DNA from: Candidatus Planktophila dulcis
Lineage (GTDB): Bacteria; Actinomycetota; Actinomycetes; Nanopelagicales; Nanopelagicaceae
NCBI RefSeq assembly: GCF_002288225.1
Contig: NZ_CP016777.1
Location: forward strand, 930,001-994,000
Direction of reading: 5' to 3'
Length of the DNA: 64,000 nt
A model generated the notes under the pieces. The model was not told the DNA's origin, ran no database searches, and was given only the letters and a program-made list of their open reading frames with translations. Below are positions 8,469 to 17,239 of this stretch, piece by piece; within the stretch, counting starts at the first letter, position 1, and each line of letters starts with the position of its first letter. Made by a program: the position numbers and the translations under genes.

Positions 8469-9014
8469 ATGAGCGAACGCACGCAGGCAATCTGGGATTG
8501 GTTCAATGGAGCCCCACTTCGAGTACTGGTGATCTTCCTGGTCGCAGCTATCGGCCACCTCGTAGGACACCGCGCCATCGACCGTGCCATCGACCGATTA
8601 GCTAGCGCCGATCTCAAGCCAGGGCCAGGAACTGCAAAGCGTCAAGCAGAACGTGCTCGCACAATCGGAACAGTATTTAGCTCAACATTTAATGCAGCTA
8701 TTTGGATCATCGCCTTTGGAATGATTCTTGGTGAATTCGGATTTAATCTCGGGCCCGTGATTGCATCTGCTGGTGTCATCGGTGTTGCACTCGGACTTGG
8801 CGCACAGACTCTTGTCCGTGACATTCTTTCAGGAATCTTTATGTTGATTGAAGATCAATATGGTGTTGGCGATGATGTCAAAGTCCAAGATGTTGAAGGA
8901 AAAGTTGAACGTGTGGGACTAAGAATTACTCAAGTGCGCGATAAGAAGAATGTGCTCTGGTATATCCGAAACGGTGAGATTCTCACTGTCGGAAATAAAT
9001 CTCAGAAGCGTTAA
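8469..9014 (+). CDS. short MscS-family mechanosensitive channel protein
   Basis: 181 residues with three hydrophobic segments (about 16-34, 72-90 and 95-115). The last matches the MscS pore helix and following beta domain: GVIGVALGLGAQTLVRDILSG then FMLIEDQYGVGD. These channels open under membrane tension and release solutes on osmotic downshock. The protein stops soon after the beta domain (VLWYIRNGEI) and lacks the C-terminal alpha/beta cage of E. coli MscS. A TACCCT hexamer lies 8 nt before the ATG and there is no ribosome site, consistent with a leaderless start. The end touches the convergent glbO stop. Confidence 0.85.
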   Translation: MSERTQAIWDWFNGAPLRVLVIFLVAAIGHLVGHRAIDRAIDRLASADLKPGPGTAKRQAERARTIGTVFSSTFNAAIWIIAFGMILGEFGFNLGPVIASAGVIGVALGLGAQTLVRDILSGIFMLIEDQYGVGDDVKVQDVEGKVERVGLRITQVRDKKNVLWYIRNGEILTVGNKSQKR

Positions 9015-9397
9015 TCCAGAGCGTTCACCATATGAAGGGCAGCGCCTTCTAAATAGCGCCATAACTTCTCACGCAGTTCAGGTTCTAACTTCATTCCATC
9101 TACTGCCTTACCCATGCAATCAAGCCAGGCTTCTTTTGCTTCTGGGTTGATATGAAAACCTGCATGGCGCATACGAAGACGTGGATGTCCGCGCTCTTCT
9201 TGATAGGTAGTAGGCCCTCCCCAATATTGTTCAAGGAAGATCTGCAATCGATGGGCTGCACCCTTCATATCTGACTCTGGATACATCGGGCGCAAGATCT
9301 CATTGGTGGCAACATGTGCATAGAACTGTGAGACGAGATCTGCGAAGAAGACTTCTCCCCCAAAGAGTTCGTAGTAATTCGTTGTGTCGCGCTCCAC
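9011..9397 (-). CDS. glbO: group II truncated haemoglobin (trHbO)
   Basis: A 128-residue haem protein of the 2-on-2 globin fold; group II members bind O2 and are linked to oxygen supply or peroxide and NO chemistry. Recognisable residues are TyrB10 (Y26), TyrCD1 (Y39), proximal HisF8 (H78 in RLRMRH) and TrpG8 (W91), plus the family block FLEQYWGGPTTY. The GTG start sits one base after the stop of the MFS gene, so translation is probably coupled. It is the last gene of ettA-thioesterase-MFS-glbO. Confidence 0.92.
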   Translation of the reverse strand: MERDTTNYYELFGGEVFFADLVSQFYAHVATNEILRPMYPESDMKGAAHRLQIFLEQYWGGPTTYQEERGHPRLRMRHAGFHINPEAKEAWLDCMGKAVDGMKLEPELREKLWRYLEGAALHMVNALD

Positions 9398-9398
9398 G

Positions 9399-10661
9399 TT
9401 AACCTCGAAGCTCTGCTGTGCTCTTGCCCTTAGCTATCTGCAGTACTGCAAATGATGCAACAAGACACATCGCCCCTGAGATATAGAAGGCAGCTGCATA
9501 ATCACCGAGTTTGACGCGAAGAACTGCAGCGCCAAGGGCGGCAATAGATGCACCAATTTGATGGCCCACAAATACCCATCCATAGACAACTGCTGAGCGT
9601 TGATTGCCCATCACCATGCGACAGAGCACCAGCGTTGGCGGGACTGTTGCAACCCAATCAAGGCCATAGAAGATAACAAAGACAAGAGTCGATGGATGCA
9701 CTGAACTAAAGAGAATGGAAGGCAAGAGAAAGAGTGATAGTCCGCGAAGACCGTAATAGAAGAAGAGAAGTTTGCGTGGGTCAATTCGGTCTGTGAGATA
9801 GCCAGAAAAGAGAGTACCAATCACATCAAAGAGACCAATGAGTGCAAGAAGTCCTGCAGCAACTGTCTCTGCCATCCCATGATCGTGGGCAGCGGGAATA
9901 AAGTGAGTGCCAATAAGGCCATTAGTTGATAGCCCACAGACGAGGAATGTTCCAAAGAGAATCCAGAAATCTCTCGACTTGGATGAAACTCTTAAGGTAT
10001 CGATTGCAATGCGTCTTGCAGAGAGTTCATTAGGTGCAGGTGGCTGCCAATCACTGGGTGCACCGTAAGGAGTCATGCCAAGCGCTTCAGGCTTTTCCTT
10101 GAGGAAGAAGTAGATAAAGGGAATGACAAGAGCTGCGGCAGTTCCCACAGTGAGTGAGACGCTCTTCCAGCCATAGTTGATCGCAAAGTACGAAAGCATC
10201 GGCAAGAAGACCAGCTGTCCACTTGCTGTTGCTGCGGTGAGCGCACCAATAACAATTCCCTTGCGCGCCACAAACCAGCGATTAGCAATGGTTGCTGCAA
10301 AGACAAGAGCCATGGATCCTGTGCCAACTCCAACGCCTACCCCCCACAGCGCCCACAAGTGCCACGGTTGGGTCATAAAGATTGTCGAGGTTGAACTGAT
10401 GGCAACTAAAGTAAGAGCTGACATCACCACTTTACGAACGGTAAATCGCTCCATCAACGCTGCAGCAAAGGGTGCTACCAAACCAAAGAGGAGCACATTG
10501 ATAGAGACTGCCAGTGAAATCTGAGAGCGTGACCAACCGAATGCATCTTCAAGAGGAACGATGAGAACTGAAGGAGCCGAGCGATAGCCAGCAGATGCCA
10601 TCAAGGTGAAGAAGGTAACGGTGACTGCTATCCACCCAGGGTGGATCTTCTGCTTAGCCAT
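9399..10661 (-). CDS. MFS transporter (monocarboxylate/oxalate-formate-like)
   Basis: 420 residues with about 12 membrane helices. The N-terminal RSAPSVLIVPLEDAFGWSRSQIS stretch and the loop motif between helices 2 and 3 resemble the oxalate:formate antiporter / monocarboxylate branch of the major facilitator superfamily. The substrate cannot be read from sequence. It starts 3 nt after the thioesterase stop and is followed by glbO one base later, so all belong to one transcript. Confidence 0.8.
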   Translation of the reverse strand: MAKQKIHPGWIAVTVTFFTLMASAGYRSAPSVLIVPLEDAFGWSRSQISLAVSINVLLFGLVAPFAAALMERFTVRKVVMSALTLVAISSTSTIFMTQPWHLWALWGVGVGVGTGSMALVFAATIANRWFVARKGIVIGALTAATASGQLVFLPMLSYFAINYGWKSVSLTVGTAAALVIPFIYFFLKEKPEALGMTPYGAPSDWQPPAPNELSARRIAIDTLRVSSKSRDFWILFGTFLVCGLSTNGLIGTHFIPAAHDHGMAETVAAGLLALIGLFDVIGTLFSGYLTDRIDPRKLLFFYYGLRGLSLFLLPSILFSSVHPSTLVFVIFYGLDWVATVPPTLVLCRMVMGNQRSAVVYGWVFVGHQIGASIAALGAAVLRVKLGDYAAAFYISGAMCLVASFAVLQIAKGKSTAELRG

Positions 10662-10664
10662 GAA

Positions 10665-11039
10665 TTAAGCCTTTAGATATTGATTCAGGAACTCACGTTC
10701 TGAATCTTTAAGCGGACGAGACTTCATCGTCTCCATGCTCACAACAACTTGCACGGTCTTTACCTTTGCGTGCACAACACCGTTATCACCCACTACTTCA
10801 TAAGCCATTGTAAAAGATGAATTACCAATCGCTTCGACCCAGAGATTGACATCGTAGAAACGACCACCTTCATAGATTGCTTCTATGTAATCTACTTCAG
10901 CGCGTGCAACAACCATCTCCGTGATGGTTGACCACAGGAAGCGTGCCTCTTGGATATAGGTCAGATACTTTGCATTATTGACATGGCCAAATGCATCGAT
11001 GTCATCCCAACGCACAAATTGCTTACCTGTATAAATCAT
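10665..11039 (-). CDS. acyl-CoA thioesterase, 4HBT hotdog fold
   Basis: 124 residues of the YbgC/FadM-type hotdog fold. RWDDIDAFGHVNNAKYL near residue 10 carries the Asp and the GHVNN turn that form the thioesterase active site. It hydrolyses an acyl-CoA of unknown chain length. The ATG overlaps the ettA stop by one base (TAATG), indicating coupled translation. No distinguishing substrate residues can be named. Confidence 0.85.
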   Translation of the reverse strand: MIYTGKQFVRWDDIDAFGHVNNAKYLTYIQEARFLWSTITEMVVARAEVDYIEAIYEGGRFYDVNLWVEAIGNSSFTMAYEVVGDNGVVHAKVKTVQVVVSMETMKSRPLKDSEREFLNQYLKA

Positions 11040-12706
11040 TAGCGTGTGAGCTTTCGATAGGTGACGCGGTGAGGGCGAGCTGCATCTGCTCCAAGTCGCG
11101 CAATCTTGTTCTCTTCATAGGATTCAAAATTTCCTTCAAACCAGAACCATTTGGAATCACCTTCATAAGCCAAGATGTGTGTTGTCACGCGGTCCAGAAA
11201 CCATCGATCGTGGGAGATCACAACGGCGCAACCAGGAAATTCAAGGAGCGCATTTTCAAGTGATCCAAGAGTTTCCACATCAAGATCGTTCGTTGGCTCA
11301 TCCAGCAGCAATAGATTGCCACCTTGCTTGAGTGTCAGAGCTAAGTTCAAACGGTTTCGCTCACCACCTGAGAGAACACCTGCAGGCTTTTGTTGATCAG
11401 GACCCTTAAAACCAAATGCTGCAACATATGCACGCGATGGCATTTCCACTTGTCCGACCTTCATAAAATCAAGACCATCTGAGACCACTTCAAAGAGTGA
11501 TTTCTTTGGATCGATGCCACCACGTGACTGATCCACATAGGAAATCTTTACCGTCTCACCAATCTTCACACTGCCTGAATCAGGTGTCTCCATACCAAGA
11601 ATGGTCTTAAAGAGAGTTGTCTTACCAGCGCCGTTGGGCCCAATAACTCCAATAATTCCATTTCGTGGCAAGGTAAAGGACAAATCATCGATCAGTACAC
11701 GATCGCCAAAACCCTTCACAAGGTGTTCAACTTCAACAACAATATTTCCAAGACGCGGGCCAGGTGGAATCTGAATCTCATCGAAGTCCAACTTACGCAT
11801 CTTGTCTGCCTCAGCTGCCATCTCTTCATAGCGAGCAAGACGAGCCTTGGACTTTGTCTGGCGGCCCTTTGCATTCTGGCGAACCCAATCAAGTTCCTCT
11901 GTCAGACGCCTGGCACGCTTTGCATCTTTCTGGCCTTCAACTTTAAGACGTGCTGACTTTGTCTCAAGATAGGTGGAGTAATTTCCTTCATAGGGATAAG
12001 CACGACCGCGGTCGAGTTCAAGAATCCACTGTGCAACGTTGTCTAGGAAGTATCTATCGTGCGTAATCGCAACAACGGTGCCTGGGTACTTACTCAAATG
12101 TTGCTCAAGCCAGAGAACAGATTCAGCATCTAAGTGGTTCGTTGGTTCATCAAGGAGCAGTAAATCTGGTGCTTCAAGAAGTAACTTGCAGAGTGCAACG
12201 CGGCGCTTTTCTCCACCAGAGAGAACCTTCACATCAGAATCTCCTGGTGGGCATCTGAGAGCATCCATCGCCTGCTCGAGTTGTGAATCTAACTCCCATG
12301 CATTGCGGTGATCGAGTTGTTCTTGGAGCTCACCCATCTCAGCCAATAACTTGTCGTAGTCAGCATCAGGGTTTGCCATCTCCTCTGAAATTTCATTGAA
12401 GCGGCGAACCATCTCCATGGTTTCAGCAACGCCCTCTTGCACATTTTCAAGAACTGTTTTCTCTTCATTTAGGTGTGGTTCCTGCAAGAGGATTCCGACT
12501 GTGTAACCAGGTGATAGATATGCCTCGCCATTAGATGGCTGCTGTAGTCCTGCCATGATTTGAAGGACTGTTGATTTACCAGCACCGTTGGGACCGACAA
12601 CACCGATCTTTGCGCCAGGCAAGAACATCAACGTCACATCATCGAGAATTACCTTCTCGCCATGCGCTTTACGCGCCTTCTTCATCGTGTAAATGAACTC
12701 AGCCAT
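11039..12706 (-). CDS. ettA: energy-dependent translational throttle protein EttA (ABC-F)
   Basis: ABC-F ATPases bind the ribosomal E site; EttA gates the first peptide bond according to the ATP/ADP ratio. The 555 residues hold two ATP-binding cassettes: Walker A GPNGAGKST at 38-46 with LSGGEKRR and LLLLDEPTNHLD, then a second GPNGAGKTT, LSGGERNR and LLLLDEPTNDLD. The linker has the arm/P-site tether region (WVRQNAKGRQTKSKARLARY). There are no membrane segments. A TAGAGT hexamer lies 8 nt before the ATG without a ribosome site. It leads the four-gene operon ending in glbO. Confidence 0.95.
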   Translation of the reverse strand: MAEFIYTMKKARKAHGEKVILDDVTLMFLPGAKIGVVGPNGAGKSTVLQIMAGLQQPSNGEAYLSPGYTVGILLQEPHLNEEKTVLENVQEGVAETMEMVRRFNEISEEMANPDADYDKLLAEMGELQEQLDHRNAWELDSQLEQAMDALRCPPGDSDVKVLSGGEKRRVALCKLLLEAPDLLLLDEPTNHLDAESVLWLEQHLSKYPGTVVAITHDRYFLDNVAQWILELDRGRAYPYEGNYSTYLETKSARLKVEGQKDAKRARRLTEELDWVRQNAKGRQTKSKARLARYEEMAAEADKMRKLDFDEIQIPPGPRLGNIVVEVEHLVKGFGDRVLIDDLSFTLPRNGIIGVIGPNGAGKTTLFKTILGMETPDSGSVKIGETVKISYVDQSRGGIDPKKSLFEVVSDGLDFMKVGQVEMPSRAYVAAFGFKGPDQQKPAGVLSGGERNRLNLALTLKQGGNLLLLDEPTNDLDVETLGSLENALLEFPGCAVVISHDRWFLDRVTTHILAYEGDSKWFWFEGNFESYEENKIARLGADAARPHRVTYRKLTR

Positions 12707-12771
12707 AAGGCGAGACTCTACCCGTCAATGCTTCGGTAGACTTACTCCGCAAACACAGATGTTCTTCACAC

Positions 12772-12845
12772 GTGCCCGTAGCTCAGTCGGATAGAGCAAC
12801 CGCCTTCTAAGCGGTAGGTCGCTGGTTCGATTCCAGCCGGGCACA
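12772..12845 (+). tRNA. tRNA-Arg (TCT anticodon)
   Basis: The acceptor GTGCCCG pairs with CGGGCAC, the anticodon arm CCGCC/GGCGG-type stem carries loop CTTCTAA with anticodon TCT, and the T loop is GGTTCGATTCC. The discriminator is A and the CCA end is not encoded. It is divergent from ettA. Confidence 0.94.
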
Positions 12846-12863
12846 CACATAAAAAGCCTGACA

Positions 12864-12905
12864 ATAAAAAAACTGGATGGGCCGCCGAAGCGGACCACCC
12901 AGTTT
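12864..12905 (-). terminator. intrinsic terminator downstream of pstS
   Basis: On the minus strand the hairpin AACTGGGTGGTCCG-loop-CGGCCCATCCAGTT, with small mismatches, is followed by a run of seven T. It lies just after the pstS stop and separates it from tRNA-Arg. Confidence 0.85.
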
Positions 12906-12919
12906 CTCTTTTTTAAGGG

Positions 12920-14068
12920 TTACTGATTCATCTTTGCAAGCTGTGCCTTCGCCTTATCGAGGAAGGTACCTGAGATGACTACGAATCCAAGCTTTGGATC
13001 CGCTCCAGAACATGCTGGTGAAACGATGTACTCAGCGAGCTGCTTTACAGCTGCTCCACGAGTCTTATCTGCATATTGTGACTCAATCAACATGTAAGAG
13101 ATGATTCCGAGTGTGTACGCACCAGCAACCTTTGTGTTGTAGTCGTACTTCACGATTCCGTTAGCATCTTGTGATGCTTCGCCCAAGAATGCTGATGTAG
13201 CAACTGAATCTGGGAATGTGAAGCTTCCAGATGCGTTACCGACATATGCAGAACGAAGTCCGTAAGCATCGCCCCAGTTCTTCTCAGCGTATGTGATTGA
13301 GTACTTTGTCTTTGCAGCAAGTGTTGCTACACCTTGTGACTGGTTAGCGCCAACAATGCGGCCGATGTTTCCAGTTGCATTGATGTTGCCTGGGAACGCT
13401 GTTGTGAAAGCGTTATTTCCTGCCTTCGACCATACAGTTGGAGCAACAGCGTTCATCCATGCTGTGAAGTTACCTGATGTTCCCGATCCGTCTGAGCGGA
13501 AGATTACTTTGATTGGCTGGTTGGGAAGTGTGTAGATAACTGACTTAGTACCGGAACGAAGGACTACTGGCTTTCCACTTGCGTCCTTGAGGGCGTTTCC
13601 TTGTGCATCCTTCTTGTAGACAACTGATGCGACTGAACGGTTGTTATCCGCAACGATTGCTGGATCATTCCAACGAGTGATTTCTCCCGCAAAAATCTTT
13701 GCAACAGTTGTTGCTGAAAGATAGACATCCTTCTTCGCTGGAAGGTTTACTAGTACTGCAATTGGTGCAGCCACGACTGGAGCGTGGAATACTGTTGAAC
13801 GCTTTGTTGCAGCGGTGTGTGGAGTATCTGAGAACCAGAAATCACCAATCTTTGCATCTGAGTTCTTCTGGCCTGTTCCTGAACCTGTTGATGTGTAAAC
13901 ATATGAGTGGCTTGATGCCTTAGCAAAGCCAGCTTTGCAAGCTTGTAGAAGTGGATCTACGAATGAAGCTCCAGAACCCTGGAGATCTACTGCGTGAGCA
14001 GGTGTTGCTGAGGAGATTGCAATAAGGCCTGCAATTACAAGCGCCTTTGCCTTCTTTGAAAATGTCAT
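12920..14068 (-). CDS. pstS: phosphate ABC transporter substrate-binding protein
   Basis: Extracytoplasmic phosphate receptor of the PstSCAB importer. The 382 residues contain a signal peptide (1-26, cleavage near AHA-VD), the early phosphate-binding loop GSGASF, STGSGTGQ near residue 60 and RSDGSGTSGNFTAW near residue 190. No Cys is present at the signal cleavage site, so this copy is not a lipoprotein, unlike most Gram-positive PstS. It is the last gene of the cluster, separated by 128 nt from pstB and preceded by its own PHO-box-like repeats, so it can probably be transcribed independently. Confidence 0.95.
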   Translation of the reverse strand: MTFSKKAKALVIAGLIAISSATPAHAVDLQGSGASFVDPLLQACKAGFAKASSHSYVYTSTGSGTGQKNSDAKIGDFWFSDTPHTAATKRSTVFHAPVVAAPIAVLVNLPAKKDVYLSATTVAKIFAGEITRWNDPAIVADNNRSVASVVYKKDAQGNALKDASGKPVVLRSGTKSVIYTLPNQPIKVIFRSDGSGTSGNFTAWMNAVAPTVWSKAGNNAFTTAFPGNINATGNIGRIVGANQSQGVATLAAKTKYSITYAEKNWGDAYGLRSAYVGNASGSFTFPDSVATSAFLGEASQDANGIVKYDYNTKVAGAYTLGIISYMLIESQYADKTRGAAVKQLAEYIVSPACSGADPKLGFVVISGTFLDKAKAQLAKMNQ

Positions 14069-14146
14069 TTTTTACCCTTCGAGATGTCTAAGTAAGTAGC
14101 CCTTACATCTGGAAAAGTAACGAAAATGGATGTCTAAATGCCCACC

Positions 14147-14179
14147 TTTAGGTAAACGATTGGAAACACCAAAGTGAAC
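14147..14179 (-). promoter_or_regulatory. PHO-box-like repeats upstream of pstS
   Basis: On the minus strand three consecutive 11-nt units, GTTCACTTTGG, TGTTTCCAATC and GTTTACCTAAA, fit the actinobacterial PhoP target of GTTCACC-like heptamers repeated every 11 nt. The block lies 79-111 nt before the pstS start. Matching boxes before pstC strengthen the call. Confidence 0.75.
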
Positions 14180-14196
14180 AGATGAAGACGCAGGGT

Positions 14197-15093
14197 TTAG
14201 CCGAAACGCCCTGTTACGTAATCTTCTGTGCGCTTATCTTGAGGTGCAGAGAAGATGCGGCTGGTCGGTGCTGCCTCAATCATCTCTCCTGGGCCGCCAT
14301 CAGAGAGGAAGAAGGCGGTGTAGTCAGAGACGCGCGCTGCCTGCTGCATATTGTGAGTCACAATCACGATGGTCATGGTCTTAGCAAGGTCTGCAATGGT
14401 CTCTTCAATTCTAAATGTTGAACCTGGGTCAAGTGCTGAACATGGCTCATCCATAAGAAGCACTTGTGGCTCAACTGCAAGTGATCGAGCGATACATAGA
14501 CGCTGCTGCTGTCCACCTGACAGCGCACCACCATGTTCTCCAAGACGATCCTTAACCTCGTTCCAAAGACCTGCACGGGTGAGGCATGACTCAAGGAGCT
14601 CATCTGTATTGCTCTTCTTGATCTGAGCCAACTTAAGGCCTGAGAGAACGTTCTCACCGATGGTCATTGATGGGAATGGGTTTGGCTTCTGAAAGACCAT
14701 TCCCACGCGAAGACGAATCTTGGTGACATCTGTTCCTGGTGAGTAAATATCTTTTCCATCGAGAAGTACTTCTCCTGCCATGGCAGCTGTTGGAATGAAC
14801 TCATGCATGCGATTGAGTGTGCGCAAGAATGTTGACTTACCGCACCCTGATGGTCCAATGAGCGCAGTCACTGTTCCTGCTGCGAAATCAAGGGTGACAT
14901 CTGAGAGAACATGCTTCTTACCAAACCATGCGTGCACGCCACGGGTCTCAAGACCTGTGCCGAGCAATGCGGTGCCTGGCTGTGACTGCGTGCGAGCGGA
15001 TGCAACACTGGCTAGTGATGCTGGCTTTGTCTTTGATGTTGTCATATTGCTCTCATCTTTCTCATTGTTGTTCAAGTCGCTTGTGTTAGTCAT
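14197..15093 (-). CDS. pstB: phosphate ABC transporter ATP-binding protein
   Basis: Cytoplasmic ATPase that powers phosphate import. Walker [11 protein letters not shown]-loop VFQKPNPFP, signature LSGGQQQR, Walker [13 protein letters not shown] and switch VTHNMQQA are intact. At 298 residues it has an N-terminal extension of about 45 residues, rich in Ser/Thr/Lys, compared with typical PstB. ATG 15093 is 4 nt after the pstA stop. A TTG 12 nt upstream or ATG 15045 are alternative starts; the last would remove part of the extension. Confidence 0.94.
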   Translation of the reverse strand: MTNTSDLNNNEKDESNMTTSKTKPASLASVASARTQSQPGTALLGTGLETRGVHAWFGKKHVLSDVTLDFAAGTVTALIGPSGCGKSTFLRTLNRMHEFIPTAAMAGEVLLDGKDIYSPGTDVTKIRLRVGMVFQKPNPFPSMTIGENVLSGLKLAQIKKSNTDELLESCLTRAGLWNEVKDRLGEHGGALSGGQQQRLCIARSLAVEPQVLLMDEPCSALDPGSTFRIEETIADLAKTMTIVIVTHNMQQAARVSDYTAFFLSDGGPGEMIEAAPTSRIFSAPQDKRTEDYVTGRFG

Positions 15094-15097
15094 GGTC

Positions 15098-16144
15098 TTA
15101 CCCAACCTTTCTTCCGCTTAAGTAGCGTGCTAATCCAAAGAGAATGAAGATGAAACTGAGTAAGACCAACATACCTGCCCAGGCGCGAGCAAATGCTTCA
15201 TCAGTTCCGCCCGTTAGGAATGCCTTCCAGATGTAATAAGGAAGGGAACCCATCGCACCTTGGGTTGGGTTGAGGTTCAGTGCATCTCCTCCGCCGCTGA
15301 CAAGAAGCAGTGGCGCAGTTTCTCCGATGATGCGAGCGACGCCCAGAATGATTGCGGTGACAAGCCCGCTCTTGGCCGCAGGTAGAACTACCCCAGCCAC
15401 TGTGCGCCATTGGGTTCCACCTAGAGCAACTCCAGCTTCACGAAGTTCATTAGGAATAAGGTGAAGCATTTCTTCGGCGGTACGAGCAATGGTTGGAATC
15501 ATCAGGATTGTTAGGGCCAGAGAACCCATAAGTCCTGAGAGTTCTTTCGTTACTGGGTAGATCAAGCTTGAAAGAATAAAGAGGCCAGCGACGATTGAAG
15601 GAACACCTGACATCGCTTGTACCAGGAACTTGATCGGACGGGTAAGTGAGCCGCGAATTTCAGTCAGATAGAGAGCGGTCAATACACCGATTGGGAAGCT
15701 GAAGATGAGAGCGCCGCCCACCATCAAGATTGTTCCGACTAACGCATGAAGTAATCCACCATTTGCGATGGGGTCATTGACCGATGCCAAAGCCATATCT
15801 TTGGTGAGAATTCCCCAGTGCAAGCCTTTGTAACCTTTTGCAAAAACAGTTACCACAATACTTACTATCGGAATCAACGTAATCACAATCGCCATTACCG
15901 TAAGCACCTGCAACAAGGAATCCTTAGCTGCCGCGCTACCGCGTTGTAAATAATGAAAAGAAAAACTAAGAATTAGTAGCGATATAAATAGAGAGATAAA
16001 GAAGCCAAGCTTGCCGCTTAAACCTGTGAATTCAACTGAAAGGCCCGCAAGTCCAAAAGCAGCAACAATAACGAGTACATTCTCAATGCGATTCTTCGCA
16101 GTAGGCTGCCATGGCTTGCGAGGTGTTGGAATTGTCATTGTCAT
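15098..16144 (-). CDS. pstA: phosphate ABC transporter permease PstA
   Basis: One of the two membrane subunits of the phosphate importer. The 348 residues have about eight hydrophobic segments. The first two (residues 25-65) form an extra N-terminal hairpin ahead of the six-helix permease core. The binding-protein-dependent transport loop ([23 protein letters not shown]) contacts PstB. It overlaps pstC by 4 nt (ATGA), so the two permeases are translationally coupled. Confidence 0.94.
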   Translation of the reverse strand: MTMTIPTPRKPWQPTAKNRIENVLVIVAAFGLAGLSVEFTGLSGKLGFFISLFISLLILSFSFHYLQRGSAAAKDSLLQVLTVMAIVITLIPIVSIVVTVFAKGYKGLHWGILTKDMALASVNDPIANGGLLHALVGTILMVGGALIFSFPIGVLTALYLTEIRGSLTRPIKFLVQAMSGVPSIVAGLFILSSLIYPVTKELSGLMGSLALTILMIPTIARTAEEMLHLIPNELREAGVALGGTQWRTVAGVVLPAAKSGLVTAIILGVARIIGETAPLLLVSGGGDALNLNPTQGAMGSLPYYIWKAFLTGGTDEAFARAWAGMLVLLSFIFILFGLARYLSGRKVG

Positions 16145-17130
16145 CGCCCCTTGCCTCCAAAGCGGTTGATTAAGAAATCCGCTGTCGCATTCACTAGAAG
16201 TGTGAGCAAGAAGAGAATGAGGCCCGCTGCCATCAGGGCATCGACTTCATAAGGGCCAGCTTCACCAAACTTAAGCAGAATGAGTGACGCTACGTTCCCA
16301 CCAGCCCCAAAGAGCACCTGCCAATTTACCTGATAGACAACATTGAGAACCGTGTAGACCGCAACAGTTTCACCCATCGCGCGACCCAAGCCAAGCATTG
16401 CGCCACCAATGATGCCGCCACGTCCAAATGGAATAACGACTGCCTTAATCATGGCTAACTTCGTCGCACCAAGTGCATAGGCTGCTTGAATGCGATCTAA
16501 AGGTGTTTGATCAAAGATTTCTCGCGAAATCGATGTGACAATTGGAATAATCATGATTGCAAGTACTAATCCTGCAATAAATGGTGAGCGCTCAAAGATT
16601 GGCACTGGAACATCGAAAATCGGAATAAAACTTAGGTACTTATTTACTAATTTCGCCCAGTATTCAGCTGACGACATAAAGACTATAAATCCCCAGAAAC
16701 CGAAGAGGAGTGATGGAAATGCTGCCATCAAATCGATGACAGAGATTAGGAATTTCTTGACGCGACCATCGGCATAAAACGTTAAGTACAAAGCACTGAG
16801 CACCGAAATTGGTACACCGACAACAATTGCAATAAGCGCACACAGCATCGTGCCGATGAGCATTGCACCGATTCCAAACTTGGATTCAACAATGTTGCCA
16901 GTTTCATCAGTGACGACTTCCCAAGCAGAGCCGGTTATGAATCCAAGCTTCTCATCAATAAGGATGTGCACACCTTTGATAGAAAGGAAGAGTGCAATCA
17001 AACCGAGAATGACAAGTGATGCCATTCCACCGACTGTGACAATGGTGCGGAACACCTGATCCGAAAGTCGAGGCTTTGTCGTGATCTCGCGTGCTTCTGG
17101 AATCACCTTTACTGGAGCGTCAATTGACAT
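16141..17130 (-). CDS. pstC: phosphate ABC transporter permease PstC
   Basis: Partner permease of PstA; 329 residues with six to seven membrane helices and the coupling loop LDRIQAAYALGATKLAMIKAVV. ATG 17130 was chosen because it has AAGGATG about 9 nt upstream and begins just before the conserved N-terminus; longer in-frame starts run into orn and the PHO boxes. It is the first gene of the cluster and lies 40 nt downstream of PHO-box-like repeats, so phosphate starvation control through a PhoP-type regulator is likely. Confidence 0.94.
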   Translation of the reverse strand: MSIDAPVKVIPEAREITTKPRLSDQVFRTIVTVGGMASLVILGLIALFLSIKGVHILIDEKLGFITGSAWEVVTDETGNIVESKFGIGAMLIGTMLCALIAIVVGVPISVLSALYLTFYADGRVKKFLISVIDLMAAFPSLLFGFWGFIVFMSSAEYWAKLVNKYLSFIPIFDVPVPIFERSPFIAGLVLAIMIIPIVTSISREIFDQTPLDRIQAAYALGATKLAMIKAVVIPFGRGGIIGGAMLGLGRAMGETVAVYTVLNVVYQVNWQVLFGAGGNVASLILLKFGEAGPYEVDALMAAGLILFLLTLLVNATADFLINRFGGKGR

Positions 17131-17169
17131 GAGGGCATCCTTCAGTCTGTCGGCATAAATTGAAAGTGG

Positions 17170-17191
17170 ATTTAGTGAACAGAAGGTGAAC
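17170..17191 (-). promoter_or_regulatory. PHO-box-like repeats upstream of pstC
   Basis: The minus strand carries two adjacent 11-nt units, GTTCACCTTCT and GTTCACTAAAT, a near-perfect match to the GTTCACC direct repeats bound by actinobacterial PhoP. A weaker third unit may follow at 17159-17169. They lie in the divergent interval between pstC and orn. Confidence 0.82.
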
Positions 17192-17239
17192 GAAGGCTGA
17201 ATTATCGCCTTGGGCGCTAAAACCTCTATCGTGCACCCC

